DNA of 64,000 nucleotides from CAYNRA01 sp046296415 (lineage in GTDB: Bacteria > Bacteroidota > Bacteroidia > Cytophagales > Spirosomataceae): NCBI GenBank assembly GCA_046296415.1, contig JBKBLN010000002.1, positions 1-64,000 on the forward strand, in the 5' to 3' direction. The position numbers and the translations under genes are program-made. The notes under the pieces were generated by a model that saw only the letters and a list, made by a program, of their open reading frames with translations, searched no databases and had not been told where the DNA came from. This document shows positions 50,445 to 59,472 of the stretch, in pieces; the first letter of the stretch is position 1; each line of letters starts with the position of its first letter.

Positions 50445-51821
50445 ATGAAAACCATTATTGAACCTTTCCGCATCAAGGCGGTAGAACCCATCCATTTTAC
50501 GACTCTTGAACAACGTATTCATACCTTAGCCAACGCGCATTCCAATGTTTTTTTGTTAAAAGCTGACGATGTTTTAATTGACCTTTTAACAGATTCAGGG
50601 ACCTCAGCCATGAGCGCCAAACAATGGGCGGGCATCATGGAGGGTGATGAATCGTACGCTGGTTCTCGAAGTTTCTTTCGGTTTCAACAGAAAGTACAAG
50701 AGATTACTGGGTATGAACATATCATCCCTACGCATCAAGGACGTGCAGCAGAAAATATTTTGTGCACACTGATGGGAGGTGTTGGAAAAACGTTTGTTTC
50801 GAATACGTTTTTCGATACGACGAGGGGGAATATTGAATTCACCGGCGCAGAGGCCCTCGATTTTTTGGTTCCAGAGGGGAAAATTCCAGGATTGATTGCA
50901 CCATTCAAAGGAAACATGGATGTTGAGGCATTGGAAAACTACTTTATCCAACATGGTACATCTCATATACCCATGTGTATTTTGACCATCACCAATAATT
51001 CTGGAGGGGGCCAACCAGTTTCCATGGAAAATATTCGAGCCACTTCGGAAATTTGCAAAAAATATGGAATCCCCTTCTTTTTGGATGCATGCCGATTTGC
51101 AGAAAATGCCTTTTTCATCAAAAAAAGAGAAGCTGGTTATGAAGATCGGTCGATGCTGTCGATCGTACAAGAAATGTTTTCTTATGCCGATGGCTGTACA
51201 ATGAGTGCCAAAAAAGATGCCTTGGTGAACATAGGTGGCTTTTTGGCTTTAAAAGATGAATCACTAGCACAATCGGCCAAAAATTTATTGATCATGACGG
51301 AAGGATTCCCTACCTACGGTGGGTTAGCTGGTCGTGATTTAGAGGCTATGGCCCAAGGACTTGATGAGGTTCTGGAGGAGTCGTACCTGACGTACCGTTT
51401 ACGGAGCATTGAATATATGGGCGAAAGATTGCAAAAGTCTGGAGTCCCGATGTTGCTTCCCACGGGAGGTCATGCCTTGTATTTAGATGCCAAAGCATTT
51501 ATGGCGCATATACCTGTTCATCAATTTCCTGGAATTGCGTTAGTCAATGCATTGTATCTCGTGGGAGGAATTCGAGGCGTTGAAATCGGTTCGTTGATGT
51601 TCGGAAAATACGATGAAAATGGTCATCACATCGCTCCACCCATGGAATTGGTGCGGTTAGCTATACCCCGCCGTGTGTACACTCAGAGTCATATTGATTA
51701 TGTTTGTGAAGTGATTGAGGAAGTCTATCAAAAAAGACATTCGTACACCGGATACGAGATATCCTACGAAGCTCCGTTGCTTCGACATTTCACTGCACAT
51801 TTGAAATCGATAACCCCGTAA
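50445..51821 (+). CDS. tnaA: Tryptophanase
   Basis: PLP enzyme that splits L-tryptophan into indole, pyruvate and ammonia. Marks of the beta-eliminating lyase family: EPFRIKAVEPIHFTTLEQR, LTDSGTSAMSAKQWAGIMEGDESYAGSR in parts, THQGRAAEN, FFDTTRGN, ACRFAENAFFIKKREAGYE, and the PLP lysine in MSAKKDALVNIGG. IRGVEIGS and FFDTT match tryptophanases; tyrosine phenol-lyases have an Arg in the first and FTTT in the second. The start at 50445 gives 458 residues, close to E. coli TnaA (471); ATG 50418 would add nine residues and touch the leader frame. Followed by a class V aminotransferase after 1 base. Confidence 0.92.
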   Translation: MKTIIEPFRIKAVEPIHFTTLEQRIHTLANAHSNVFLLKADDVLIDLLTDSGTSAMSAKQWAGIMEGDESYAGSRSFFRFQQKVQEITGYEHIIPTHQGRAAENILCTLMGGVGKTFVSNTFFDTTRGNIEFTGAEALDFLVPEGKIPGLIAPFKGNMDVEALENYFIQHGTSHIPMCILTITNNSGGGQPVSMENIRATSEICKKYGIPFFLDACRFAENAFFIKKREAGYEDRSMLSIVQEMFSYADGCTMSAKKDALVNIGGFLALKDESLAQSAKNLLIMTEGFPTYGGLAGRDLEAMAQGLDEVLEESYLTYRLRSIEYMGERLQKSGVPMLLPTGGHALYLDAKAFMAHIPVHQFPGIALVNALYLVGGIRGVEIGSLMFGKYDENGHHIAPPMELVRLAIPRRVYTQSHIDYVCEVIEEVYQKRHSYTGYEISYEAPLLRHFTAHLKSITP

Positions 51822-51822
51822 T

Positions 51823-52875
51823 ATGGCACCCTCGTTGAGTTTTTTTCCCGGACCGTCTCCTGTTTATCCGGAGGTCCGGGAACTTATGGTTCAGGCATTC
51901 GACCAAGGAATTCTGCAGATCAACCACCGGAGTGATCGCTTCATGTCGATGTACCAAAGTATAAAAAAGACTTTGCGAGACAAATGGGAATTGCCTGAGG
52001 GTTATGAGATTGTCTTCACCAGTTCAGCGACTGAATGCTGGGAAATTATCAATCAATCTTTGTTATCTGGCGATGTGCAATTTATTTACAATGGTGCTTT
52101 TGGGAAAAAATGGTTCAAGTATGCAGTACATGCCCCTAGCCACCGATACACCCTTCGAGGTTCTCGATTTCTGGAAAATGAATCGGCAGAAGAGGTAGAG
52201 CTATCTCAAACGCCTCATTGGTTATGTTTTGTACAAAATGAGACATCGAATGGTACGGTCATTTCCATGGAAACCTTGAAGCAATGGCGTAAACAACGCC
52301 CAGATACCTTGATTGCGGCCGATGCTACTTCTTCGCTGGGTGGCACTTGGTTGGAATGGCCGTTGGCGGATGTATGGTTTGGGTCGGTTCAAAAGTGTTT
52401 GGGCTTACCTGCTGGTATGGCCGTGATGATTATTTCGCCAAAGGCACAACAGGAGGCCTCTCGGCTAGGTGAGCTTCAACATTACAATAGCTTAGTAACG
52501 ATTTTGGAAAACGCGAAAAAAAATCAAACCCATACCACCCCTAATGTCCTGAACATCTTCTTGTTGGGTCAATTATGGGAGCGTTTACCCTCACTTCGAG
52601 AGGTTTCTACCCAGATTGAAGCTCGGTCTAAGAGACTTGATCACTTTTTTGAGGAAAAAGGAGTACATTTGATTCACAATGCGTTGGTTCGTTCATCTAC
52701 GGTTAAGGCACTGACAGGAAATTCCAGCCAACTTGACGTTTGGAAATCCGCTGCCAAATCCTCGGGTATTACCTTGGGAGGAGGATACGGTGAATGGAAA
52801 GATCGAACGATTCGTATTGCCAATTTTCCAGCGATTCCTGATTCGGCCTATCAAACACTTCAAACGCTATTTTAA
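51823..52875 (+). CDS. Class V PLP-dependent aminotransferase
   Basis: A 350-residue enzyme of the SerC/alanine-glyoxylate aminotransferase group. N-terminal LSFFPGPSPVYPEVRELM, the segment FTSSATECWEIINQSLL, LIAADATSSLGGTWLEWPL, and the PLP lysine in FGSVQKCLGLPAGMAVMI are present. The sequence is too divergent from SerC to name the substrate; phosphoserine, or an intermediate of amino acid catabolism, are possibilities. It starts 1 base after tnaA and is followed 2 bases later by marC, so it shares the tnaA transcript and could act on the keto acid side of tryptophan or pyruvate metabolism. Confidence 0.8.
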   Translation: MAPSLSFFPGPSPVYPEVRELMVQAFDQGILQINHRSDRFMSMYQSIKKTLRDKWELPEGYEIVFTSSATECWEIINQSLLSGDVQFIYNGAFGKKWFKYAVHAPSHRYTLRGSRFLENESAEEVELSQTPHWLCFVQNETSNGTVISMETLKQWRKQRPDTLIAADATSSLGGTWLEWPLADVWFGSVQKCLGLPAGMAVMIISPKAQQEASRLGELQHYNSLVTILENAKKNQTHTTPNVLNIFLLGQLWERLPSLREVSTQIEARSKRLDHFFEEKGVHLIHNALVRSSTVKALTGNSSQLDVWKSAAKSSGITLGGGYGEWKDRTIRIANFPAIPDSAYQTLQTLF

Positions 52876-52877
52876 CG

Positions 52878-53447
52878 ATGCAGCTCAATTTAAAAGAAAT
52901 TTTCTCGGTCAGTTTGATTCTCTTTTCGGTCATTGACATTTTGGGTTCTATCCCGGTCATTTTGAATATTAGTAAAAAGTCGGGGGGAATTCATGCCGAG
53001 CGAACGACCTTGGTCTCGGGTGGATTGATGATAGGCTATTTGTATTTAGGGACCAATATCTTAAAGTTATTTGGGGTTGATATCAATTCTTTTGCTGTAG
53101 CGGGGGGAATCATTTTACTTTTCATAGGTTTTGAGATGATTTCGGGCCGTGAGATTTTCAAGCATAATCCCCACATTGGAGCGCGGGCCTCCTCGATTGT
53201 TCCGTTAGCGTTCCCGATCATTGCTGGGGCTGGAACCATGACGACCCTCCTTTCTTTGAAGGCAGCCTATCAGGAGGTCAACATTTTAGCCGCGATAGTC
53301 GTCAACTTAATATTGATATACATCGTTTTGAAATCCTCCAAGGTTTTGGAACAGAAAATGAGTCCAGGCACCGTGGAAGTCCTTCAGAAAGTATTTGGTT
53401 TAATCATTTTGGCGATTGCCATCAAGTTGATCAAATCTAATTTATAG
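52878..53447 (+). CDS. MarC family integral membrane protein
   Basis: A 189-residue membrane protein with six hydrophobic segments, including EIFSVSLILFSVIDILGSIPVI, the loop IHAERTTLVSGGLMIGY, ILKLFGVDINSFAVAGGIILLFIG, and the conserved VPLAFPIIAGAGTMTTLLSL. MarC was once linked to multiple antibiotic resistance, but the function is unknown. It is the last gene of the plus-strand run from the oxygenase and overlaps the 3' end of nth by 11 bases. Cotranscription with tnaA and the aminotransferase suggests a role in export of a metabolite, which is inference. Confidence 0.9.
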   Translation: MQLNLKEIFSVSLILFSVIDILGSIPVILNISKKSGGIHAERTTLVSGGLMIGYLYLGTNILKLFGVDINSFAVAGGIILLFIGFEMISGREIFKHNPHIGARASSIVPLAFPIIAGAGTMTTLLSLKAAYQEVNILAAIVVNLILIYIVLKSSKVLEQKMSPGTVEVLQKVFGLIILAIAIKLIKSNL

Positions 53448-54129
53448 AAGGCAAAGCCTCATCTACTTTTTTAATTCCCCATTTTTGAATGGCTGGAAAT
53501 GACTTACAATAGTCGGTCAAGGCGCATTGTTGGCATTGAGGATTTCGGGCCAAACACGTATAGCGACCATGGAGAATTAGCCAGTGATGTGCTTTGGGGA
53601 TGATTTCTTTTGGGAAGCTCTTCATTAATTCTTTCTCTACGGCCAAGGGTGTTGTGCATTTTTTGGACACGAGTCCTAGCCGATGGGAGGTTCTAAACAC
53701 GTGCGTATCGACTGCCATGGCGGGTTGATCGTGAATCACTGATACGATCACATTAGCTGTTTTTCGTCCTACTCCGGGCATTCGAGTCAGATCAGCCACA
53801 GTATCTGGTACCTCTTCGTTAAATTCGTCAACAAGCAGACGAGCCATCCCCACGAGGTGTTTGGCTTTGTTGTTAGGGTAGGAAATGGAGCGGATGTATT
53901 CAAATACCTCCTCAGGCTCTGCAGCGGCCAAGGATCTTGGAGACGGATACCGGGAAAACAGATGGGGTGTCACCATATTCACTCGCTTGTCGGTGCATTG
54001 AGCCGATAAAATAACCGCTACGAGTAGTTCGTAGGGATTGGTATATTGGAGTTCGGTCTCAGGATTTGGTTGATGTTCCGAGAAATAAGCAATTAATGCC
54101 TGATAGCGCTCTTTTTTGGTCATACCCAT
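53437..54129 (-). CDS. nth: Endonuclease III
   Basis: Base-excision repair DNA glycosylase/AP lyase for oxidised pyrimidines. The 230-residue protein has a helix-hairpin-helix MPGVGRKTANVIVSVI containing the catalytic lysine, the catalytic aspartate in MAVDTHVFRTSHRLG, and a C-terminal 4Fe-4S motif CLARNPQCQQCALTDYC (C-x6-C-x2-C-x5-C). Start ATG 54129; an ATG two codons later is also possible. It starts next to the VWA gene (1 base apart) and is convergent to marC. Confidence 0.97.
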   Translation of the reverse strand: MGMTKKERYQALIAYFSEHQPNPETELQYTNPYELLVAVILSAQCTDKRVNMVTPHLFSRYPSPRSLAAAEPEEVFEYIRSISYPNNKAKHLVGMARLLVDEFNEEVPDTVADLTRMPGVGRKTANVIVSVIHDQPAMAVDTHVFRTSHRLGLVSKKCTTPLAVEKELMKSFPKEIIPKAHHWLILHGRYTCLARNPQCQQCALTDYCKSFPAIQKWGIKKVDEALPSIN

Positions 54130-55233
54130 TTATTTAATATTTCGGCGACGGTTTCGTTGAAAATCCTCCAAAACAAATCCACCTAGGCCATCCAAATTAC
54201 TGTAATAAGCACGTCCATTATTGACGCGAGTAAACTCTTGAACAAATTGTTTTAAATAAGGGTCCGACGCAATCATGAAGGTGGTGATGGGAATGCCTAC
54301 GCGTTTGGCTTGTGCAGCTAGAGTGAGTGTTTTGTTAACGATTTTTCGGTCCAGCCCAAAGCTATTTTGGTAATACCGAAGGCCTTCTTTCAAGCACGTG
54401 GGCTTTCCGTCGGTAATCATAAAAATCTGTTTGTTTTTGGTTTTTCTTCTGCGGAGGAGATCCAAGGCGAGCTCGAGTCCTGCGACGGTATTGGTATGGT
54501 AGGGTCCGACCTCGAGGTAGGGAATATCCTTAAGTTGAATTTGCCAGGCATCGTTCCCAAACACCAGAATATCCAAGGTATCTTTGGGATATCTTGTTTT
54601 TATTAGTTCAGCCATAGCCAAAGCGACTTTTTTGGCTGGGGTGATGCGGTCTTCTCCGTAAAGAATCATGGAATGGCTGATATCGATCATGAGGACTGTG
54701 GAGGTCGAAATTTTACTTTCGCGCTCTACGACTTCCAGATCACTTTCTTGCAAAAGGAAGTGATCATCCAAGCCACTATTGATTTGGGCATTTCGAAGAG
54801 ACTCGGTCATCGAGATTTGGTCGAGTGTATCTCCGAATTGGAAGCTTCGAATGTCGGATGACAGTTCATCACCGGTTCCGGTATAAGGGGTCTGGTGTGT
54901 TCCGGATGATTTAGACCGTTTTAGCTTCCCAAATATTTCTTCGAGTGAGCGTTTGCGAATGCTTTTTTCACTTTTGGCTGTCATTTGCAATTGGCCATCG
55001 GAGGGATTTTCTTGAAGGTACCCCTTGGCTTTCAGGTCATCAATGAAGTTAGCCATGCCATAGGAGTCGTCGGTCAGTTGGTATCGTCGATCCAGTTCAT
55101 TGAGGTAGGACAGAGATTGGCCTACATCTCCGGCAAAGATCAGCAGAAGTTGTTGGAGAATATCCAGCAATTGATCAAACTTGGATCCTTGGGTATTTTG
55201 GGGTTTCCACTCTGAAAATCGAAATCCGTTCAT
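54130..55233 (-). CDS. VWA domain protein with intact metal site
   Basis: A 367-residue protein. The C-terminal von Willebrand A domain (about 170-360) has a complete MIDAS: DISHSMILYGED (DxSxS), the Thr in NTVAGLELALDLL, and ITDGKPTCLKEG. The N-terminal part is helical (FDQLLDILQQLLLIFAGDVG). Such VWA proteins usually work with an AAA+ MoxR/magnesium-chelatase-type ATPase, and none is adjacent here; the partner must be elsewhere or the protein acts alone. It is 1 base upstream of nth, a pairing I do not recognise. Function unknown. Confidence 0.82.
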   Translation of the reverse strand: MNGFRFSEWKPQNTQGSKFDQLLDILQQLLLIFAGDVGQSLSYLNELDRRYQLTDDSYGMANFIDDLKAKGYLQENPSDGQLQMTAKSEKSIRKRSLEEIFGKLKRSKSSGTHQTPYTGTGDELSSDIRSFQFGDTLDQISMTESLRNAQINSGLDDHFLLQESDLEVVERESKISTSTVLMIDISHSMILYGEDRITPAKKVALAMAELIKTRYPKDTLDILVFGNDAWQIQLKDIPYLEVGPYHTNTVAGLELALDLLRRRKTKNKQIFMITDGKPTCLKEGLRYYQNSFGLDRKIVNKTLTLAAQAKRVGIPITTFMIASDPYLKQFVQEFTRVNNGRAYYSNLDGLGGFVLEDFQRNRRRNIK

Positions 55234-55295
55234 TCACTTTCTTTTTTGGCATAACACAAAAGCGAAGATAACTGTTCAGGAGGATGTGCACAAGG

Positions 55296-58205
55296 CTATT
55301 TTGGATAGCGCGGGTCGGGCAGAAACGGGATTCGCTGCATGGTCCGGATAGTCAAGGCGGGATGGCCGTAGGTCTCAGACACCACACCAGTGAGCACATA
55401 AACCCCTTTTCCGGTAAACTTGGATCGCCGAAGGGAGGCGGGAAAGTGAACGGTATCGAAGTAATTACCTTCTTCATCCAGAAAATACCCAAAATACATG
55501 CGTTCTCCTCCTTGGGTGCGGGTCGATTTGACGGTGATCAAGTAGCCGAGCATGTCCACCTCTTGGCCTATCACAGCGGGTAGTTCACGAGCGACGAGCC
55601 CATGGGTTGGCCGGTGGGTCAGCATCAGAAAAGGATCAAAGAGGGTAAAGCCTAGCAGTTCCAATTCATCGTACATATCTTCCACAGGGCTGTGGGTCAA
55701 TTTAGGGAATAGAAAGTTCTTGGCGGGTAGCGACTCCTCGAAGACATCGCGAGCCGATGCCAGTTGTTTCTGAGCGTAGGTATGGGCGAGCCATAAGAGA
55801 GCTTTTTTGGATCGGTGGAGAAAGCGGAAGGCTCCGATTCGGATCAGGATGATCAGCTGTTCTAACCCGAGGGGGACGCGGCGACAAAAATCGTCGAAGG
55901 ACCGGAAAGGTCCCTCTTTTCGTGCTTGTTGAAGCAGATCGATGGACTTACGTTCAAGTCCTTTGATGTGCACCCAACCCATCCAGATGGTTTCTTGGGT
56001 GATGGAGGTGAGGCGTTCGCTTTGATTCACTTCAGGAAGTTCCAGAGTAGCTCCCCAGCGACGAGCCTCCCGAAGATAAAATTCGGTTTGGTAGAATCCA
56101 CCAAAATTATTGATCACCGCGACCAAAAACTCCAGGGGGTAATAGGCTTTTAAATACAAGCTCTGGTAGCTTTCAACGGCAAAGCTTGCGGAATGAGCTT
56201 TGGAGAATGAGTAACCTGAGAAACTAGCAATTTGACGCCACACCTCTTGGGTCACGTGTTCATCGTAGCCTCGACGCCGGCATTCTTCAAAAAAGCGATC
56301 GGCTATTTTCTCGAATTCGGCGCGCGAGCGAAACTTACCGGACATGCCCCGTCGGAGTAAGTCGGCTTCGGCGAGTGTGAGCCCTGCAAAATGGTGGGCG
56401 ACTTTGATGACATCTTCTTGGTATACCATAATTCCGTAGGTTTCTTGTAGTAAAGTCTGCATAAGGGGATGGAGGTAGCGAACTTGGTCGGGGCGGTGGT
56501 GGTACTCAATGTACGCCTGCATCATCCCGGAGCTCGCCACGCCGGGCCGGATGATGGAGCTCGCCGCAACAAGCGTTAGGTAGTTATCACACCGCAGTTT
56601 CCAGATCAACTGCCGCATGGCGGGTGATTCGATGTAGAAGCAGCCCATGGTTTCGTGCTGCCGCAGTTGTTCGCGAATCGATGCATCGGTTTTAAAGCGT
56701 TCCACCGCATGGATATCGACCTCGACACCTTGGTTCCGTTTGATCCAATACACTGCCTCTTTGATATGGCCTAATCCTCGTTGGGAAAGAATATCGAACT
56801 TAGCAAAACCCATTTCTTCCGCCACATACATATCAAATTCACAAATGGGAAATCCTTTGGGCATTGGGAGAGAAGCAGTGTAGTAGGCCAGGGGTTTTTC
56901 AGAGACCAGCACCCCTCCCGCGTGGATGCCGAGGTAATTGGGAAAGTCAGTGAGTTGCTTTCCATAATGGAGGATAAAGGCCGTAGGGGTATCGACAGCC
57001 TGTCGATGTTCGAGCCATGCATCGATTTCGGCCTTCGGAAGTCCCAGCACTTTGGCAATTTCTCGGTAGGCGGACTGTTCCTGGAATGTTGTATAAGTGG
57101 CTAGAAGGCATACATGGCCCGTTCCGTGGCGATCAAACATGTATTGAAGGATGACGTCTCGTTGGTCCCAAGAAAAATCAATGTCAAAATCAGGAGGATT
57201 CTGCCGAAAGGGATTAATGAAACGCTCAAAATACAAATCCAACTCCATCGGGTCGACATCTGTGATCCCCAAACAATAGGCCACGATGGAGTTGGCCCCG
57301 GATCCACGACCAACATGGAAGAAACCTTTTTTTTTCGCAAAAAATACAAAATCCCATGTAATTAAGAAGTAACTCGCAAATCCGAGATCGATAATCATGT
57401 CCAATTCCTTGTTGATCCGGTCGATGGGAGGCACCTCGCCATACCGTTGGGCGGCGCCTTCCCAGGTGAGGGCCTTGAGGTGGGCGTGGTCTTGCTCGGG
57501 TGTTTCCAAGAATACGCGTTTGTTTTTAGTGACGGGGGTATTCCAATCCATATCCCACGTACAGGTATCCAGCAATGTCTGGCTACGTTGGAGAAGTTCG
57601 GGCCATTCGCAGAACTCATTTTCTAGCTCTTGGGGGGTAGGAAAATATGCGGCGTCATCGATGGGCGGGAGATGATCCAGAAGCGTGTTATGGTCGATGG
57701 CACGGAGGATGCGGTGGAGCATCAAGCCATGGGTATCCAGGTAGATGACGGGCTGCAAGGCCACGAGCCGTTCGGGACGAGTGGCTTGGTAGAGGAATGA
57801 CCGTTCGGTAACTCGAACACCAACCCATTCGTTGGCTTCGGAGCAACAGGCTTGCTTTTGCCAAGGGTAGATCACCCATACATGACGGAGTGGCGGTGCT
57901 TTTTCGGGAAAGGGAGTCTGGGTCTCGGCTTGCCGAGTGCGGAAGCGATTGATCTCGGCCAATCCAAGGGCATTCTGTGCGAGGAGGATGTACCGGCGTT
58001 CGTCTCCTTCTTGGATATCGACGCCTGCCACGGGCTGAATCCCAGCCGCTAGACAGTGCTTTCCAAAAGAATACAAAGCCGACGTACCGTTCCGGTCGGT
58101 GAGAGCCATGCTCCGCACACCTCGCTCTTGAGCAGCTATAACGAGCTGCTCAGGCGAGAGCGTTCCGTAGCGTAAGCTGAAATAGGTGTGCATATTCAAG
58201 TACAT
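55296..58205 (-). CDS. dnaE2: DNA polymerase III alpha-type subunit, short DnaE (DnaE2/ImuC-like)
   Basis: C-family polymerase of 969 residues, shorter than replicative DnaE (about 1,160 or more). The PHP domain (NMHTYFSLRYGTLSPEQLV, about 5-75), the catalytic centre PPDFDIDFSW (aspartates at 339, 341 and 343), GRGSGANSIVAYCLG and the C-terminal helix-hairpin-helix/OB parts are present. Short DnaE proteins next to Y-family polymerases are error-prone translesion enzymes in mutasomes. It overlaps dinB by 10 bases and is driven by the dinB promoter. The start could be ATG 58193 (MHTYFSL). Confidence 0.88.
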   Translation of the reverse strand: MYLNMHTYFSLRYGTLSPEQLVIAAQERGVRSMALTDRNGTSALYSFGKHCLAAGIQPVAGVDIQEGDERRYILLAQNALGLAEINRFRTRQAETQTPFPEKAPPLRHVWVIYPWQKQACCSEANEWVGVRVTERSFLYQATRPERLVALQPVIYLDTHGLMLHRILRAIDHNTLLDHLPPIDDAAYFPTPQELENEFCEWPELLQRSQTLLDTCTWDMDWNTPVTKNKRVFLETPEQDHAHLKALTWEGAAQRYGEVPPIDRINKELDMIIDLGFASYFLITWDFVFFAKKKGFFHVGRGSGANSIVAYCLGITDVDPMELDLYFERFINPFRQNPPDFDIDFSWDQRDVILQYMFDRHGTGHVCLLATYTTFQEQSAYREIAKVLGLPKAEIDAWLEHRQAVDTPTAFILHYGKQLTDFPNYLGIHAGGVLVSEKPLAYYTASLPMPKGFPICEFDMYVAEEMGFAKFDILSQRGLGHIKEAVYWIKRNQGVEVDIHAVERFKTDASIREQLRQHETMGCFYIESPAMRQLIWKLRCDNYLTLVAASSIIRPGVASSGMMQAYIEYHHRPDQVRYLHPLMQTLLQETYGIMVYQEDVIKVAHHFAGLTLAEADLLRRGMSGKFRSRAEFEKIADRFFEECRRRGYDEHVTQEVWRQIASFSGYSFSKAHSASFAVESYQSLYLKAYYPLEFLVAVINNFGGFYQTEFYLREARRWGATLELPEVNQSERLTSITQETIWMGWVHIKGLERKSIDLLQQARKEGPFRSFDDFCRRVPLGLEQLIILIRIGAFRFLHRSKKALLWLAHTYAQKQLASARDVFEESLPAKNFLFPKLTHSPVEDMYDELELLGFTLFDPFLMLTHRPTHGLVARELPAVIGQEVDMLGYLITVKSTRTQGGERMYFGYFLDEEGNYFDTVHFPASLRRSKFTGKGVYVLTGVVSETYGHPALTIRTMQRIPFLPDPRYPK

Positions 58206-59362
58206 GGTTCGTGGGTTGTAGGACTTAGGCCGGCGGCTCGTCCAACCGCGTGGTGTCCATATTTTTGTCGTATAAAATCCATGGCTTGGTACATCGGGGC
58301 TAGGCGGGCACTTTGATCGAAGAGCTTCAACTGCTCTACCCCTCGAACCAGCTTGGTTAAGCGTATCCCGACCAGTCGAATGCGCAAGCGACGGTCATAT
58401 AAATGATAAAAAATCTCTTCCACATGTTGCAGCAGCACGTGGTCTGCTGAGGTCGCGGGGATACTTACCTGGCGGGTATGGGTATCGAAGGAGCTATACC
58501 GAATTTTAACGGTAATACATCCGGTACAATAGCCTTCCCGCCTCATCTCGTACCCTAGGCCTTCGGTCAGTCGTGTGAGGGTACGGTGCAACAAGACGGG
58601 ATCCGTTGTGTCCGACTCGAAGGTTCGTTCTTTCGAGAACGACTTGGGCTCCGAGAGGGGAATCACTGGGGTTGGGTCCACTCCATTGGCACGCTCCCAC
58701 AGAATTCGACCGTTTTTACCAAAGGTTTTCTCCAACAAGGGCAAGGGCATTTGGCTCAGCGTCCCTACGGCATGAATCCCCATTTGCCTCAAGGTTTGGG
58801 TCGTTACTTGGCCACAAAATGGCAATTTGTGGATGGACAGTGGAGCGAGGAATGCCTTCTCGGTCCCTTGAGGTACGAGGGACCGAGCGTGAGGCTTCCC
58901 TTCATTGGCAGCGACTTTACTGACCGTCTTGTTTCCCGACAGACCCAATGAGATCGTTAGCCCAGTCTCCCGCTGGATCGTCTGCCCTACTTCCTGGAGG
59001 TACTTCCAGCTTCCAAAGTACCGATCCATACCCGACATGTCGACGTAAAACTCGTCCACTGATGCCTTTTCCATCACCGGCACCCGCTCCCGGATGATAT
59101 CCGTCACGGCAGCGGAATGCTGGCTGTAAGCCTCAAAGTCACCCCGTAATACAATGGCATCCGGACATAGCTGACGAGCCAACCGCATCGGCATGGCCGA
59201 GTGTACCCCAAAGCGACGTGTCTCGTAACTACACGCACTCACCACACCACGGTCCGAACTCCCCCCTACAATCACAGGCTTTCCCTCCAACCGGGTATCG
59301 CGCAACCGCTCAACCGCCACAAAAAAACAATCCAAATCGAGATGACCAATCATACGCTCCAT
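58196..59362 (-). CDS. dinB: DNA polymerase IV, Y family
   Basis: Translesion polymerase of 388 residues. Metal-binding residues are intact: DLDCFFVAVER (Asp9) and KASVDEFYVDMSG (Asp103, Glu104), so unlike ImuB it should be catalytically active. Next are a little-finger domain and the C-terminal clamp-binding motif QLKLF. ATG 59362 is used (a later ATG at 59353 is possible). It precedes dnaE2 with a 10-base overlap and is divergent from the S24 repressor; its promoter overlaps an operator-like repeat. Confidence 0.95.
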   Translation of the reverse strand: MERMIGHLDLDCFFVAVERLRDTRLEGKPVIVGGSSDRGVVSACSYETRRFGVHSAMPMRLARQLCPDAIVLRGDFEAYSQHSAAVTDIIRERVPVMEKASVDEFYVDMSGMDRYFGSWKYLQEVGQTIQRETGLTISLGLSGNKTVSKVAANEGKPHARSLVPQGTEKAFLAPLSIHKLPFCGQVTTQTLRQMGIHAVGTLSQMPLPLLEKTFGKNGRILWERANGVDPTPVIPLSEPKSFSKERTFESDTTDPVLLHRTLTRLTEGLGYEMRREGYCTGCITVKIRYSSFDTHTRQVSIPATSADHVLLQHVEEIFYHLYDRRLRIRLVGIRLTKLVRGVEQLKLFDQSARLAPMYQAMDFIRQKYGHHAVGRAAGLSPTTHEPCT

Positions 59363-59375
59363 ATTTGCTCACATT

Positions 59376-59407
59376 TTTGGTTTTTCTCGCCCCATTTTGT
59401 AAATTTG
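59376..59407 (+). promoter_or_regulatory. Predicted promoter of the S24 repressor gene
   Basis: TTTG (59376-59379), 20 bases, TAAATTTG (59400-59407), a full Bacteroidota consensus match. Predicted start near 59414, about 100 bases before the repressor ATG; both operator repeats lie downstream within that leader. Confidence 0.6.
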
Positions 59408-59428
59408 TAAGGGCTATCATTGACCTTG

Positions 59429-59449
59429 TTGACTACAAAACTAAGTCAA
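59429..59449. promoter_or_regulatory. Operator-like repeat 1
   Basis: TTGACT, nine bases (ACAAAACTA), AGTCAA: a perfect inverted repeat. It covers the predicted dinB -7 element (minus strand TAGTTTTG, 59443-59436). It matches repeat 2 at 19 of 22 positions when one flanking base is included. Candidate binding site of the S24 repressor. Confidence 0.7.
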
Positions 59450-59468
59450 AGCCAAGCAACTTTCCAAA
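59436..59468 (-). promoter_or_regulatory. Predicted promoter of dinB-dnaE2
   Basis: Minus strand TTTG (59468-59465), 21 bases, TAGTTTTG (59443-59436). The -7 lies inside operator 1 and the -33 is 5 bases from operator 2. Predicted start near 59429, about 67 bases before the dinB ATG. Confidence 0.6.
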
Positions 59469-59472
59469 TTTT

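Noticed and set aside
50604..51170. 188-codon minus-strand frame inside tnaA
   Set aside because: Antisense shadow of a strongly conserved enzyme; no recognisable motif.
50445..51821. Tyrosine phenol-lyase instead of tryptophanase
   Set aside because: The residues around IRGVEIGS and FFDTTRG follow tryptophanase; the Arg and FTTT of phenol-lyases are missing.
55296..58205. Replicative DnaE1
   Set aside because: At 969 residues it is too short, and its coupling to dinB fits a translesion DnaE; the replicative copy should lie elsewhere.
58196..59362. ImuB instead of DinB
   Set aside because: ImuB lacks the catalytic acids; here Asp9, Asp103 and Glu104 are intact and a clamp motif is present.
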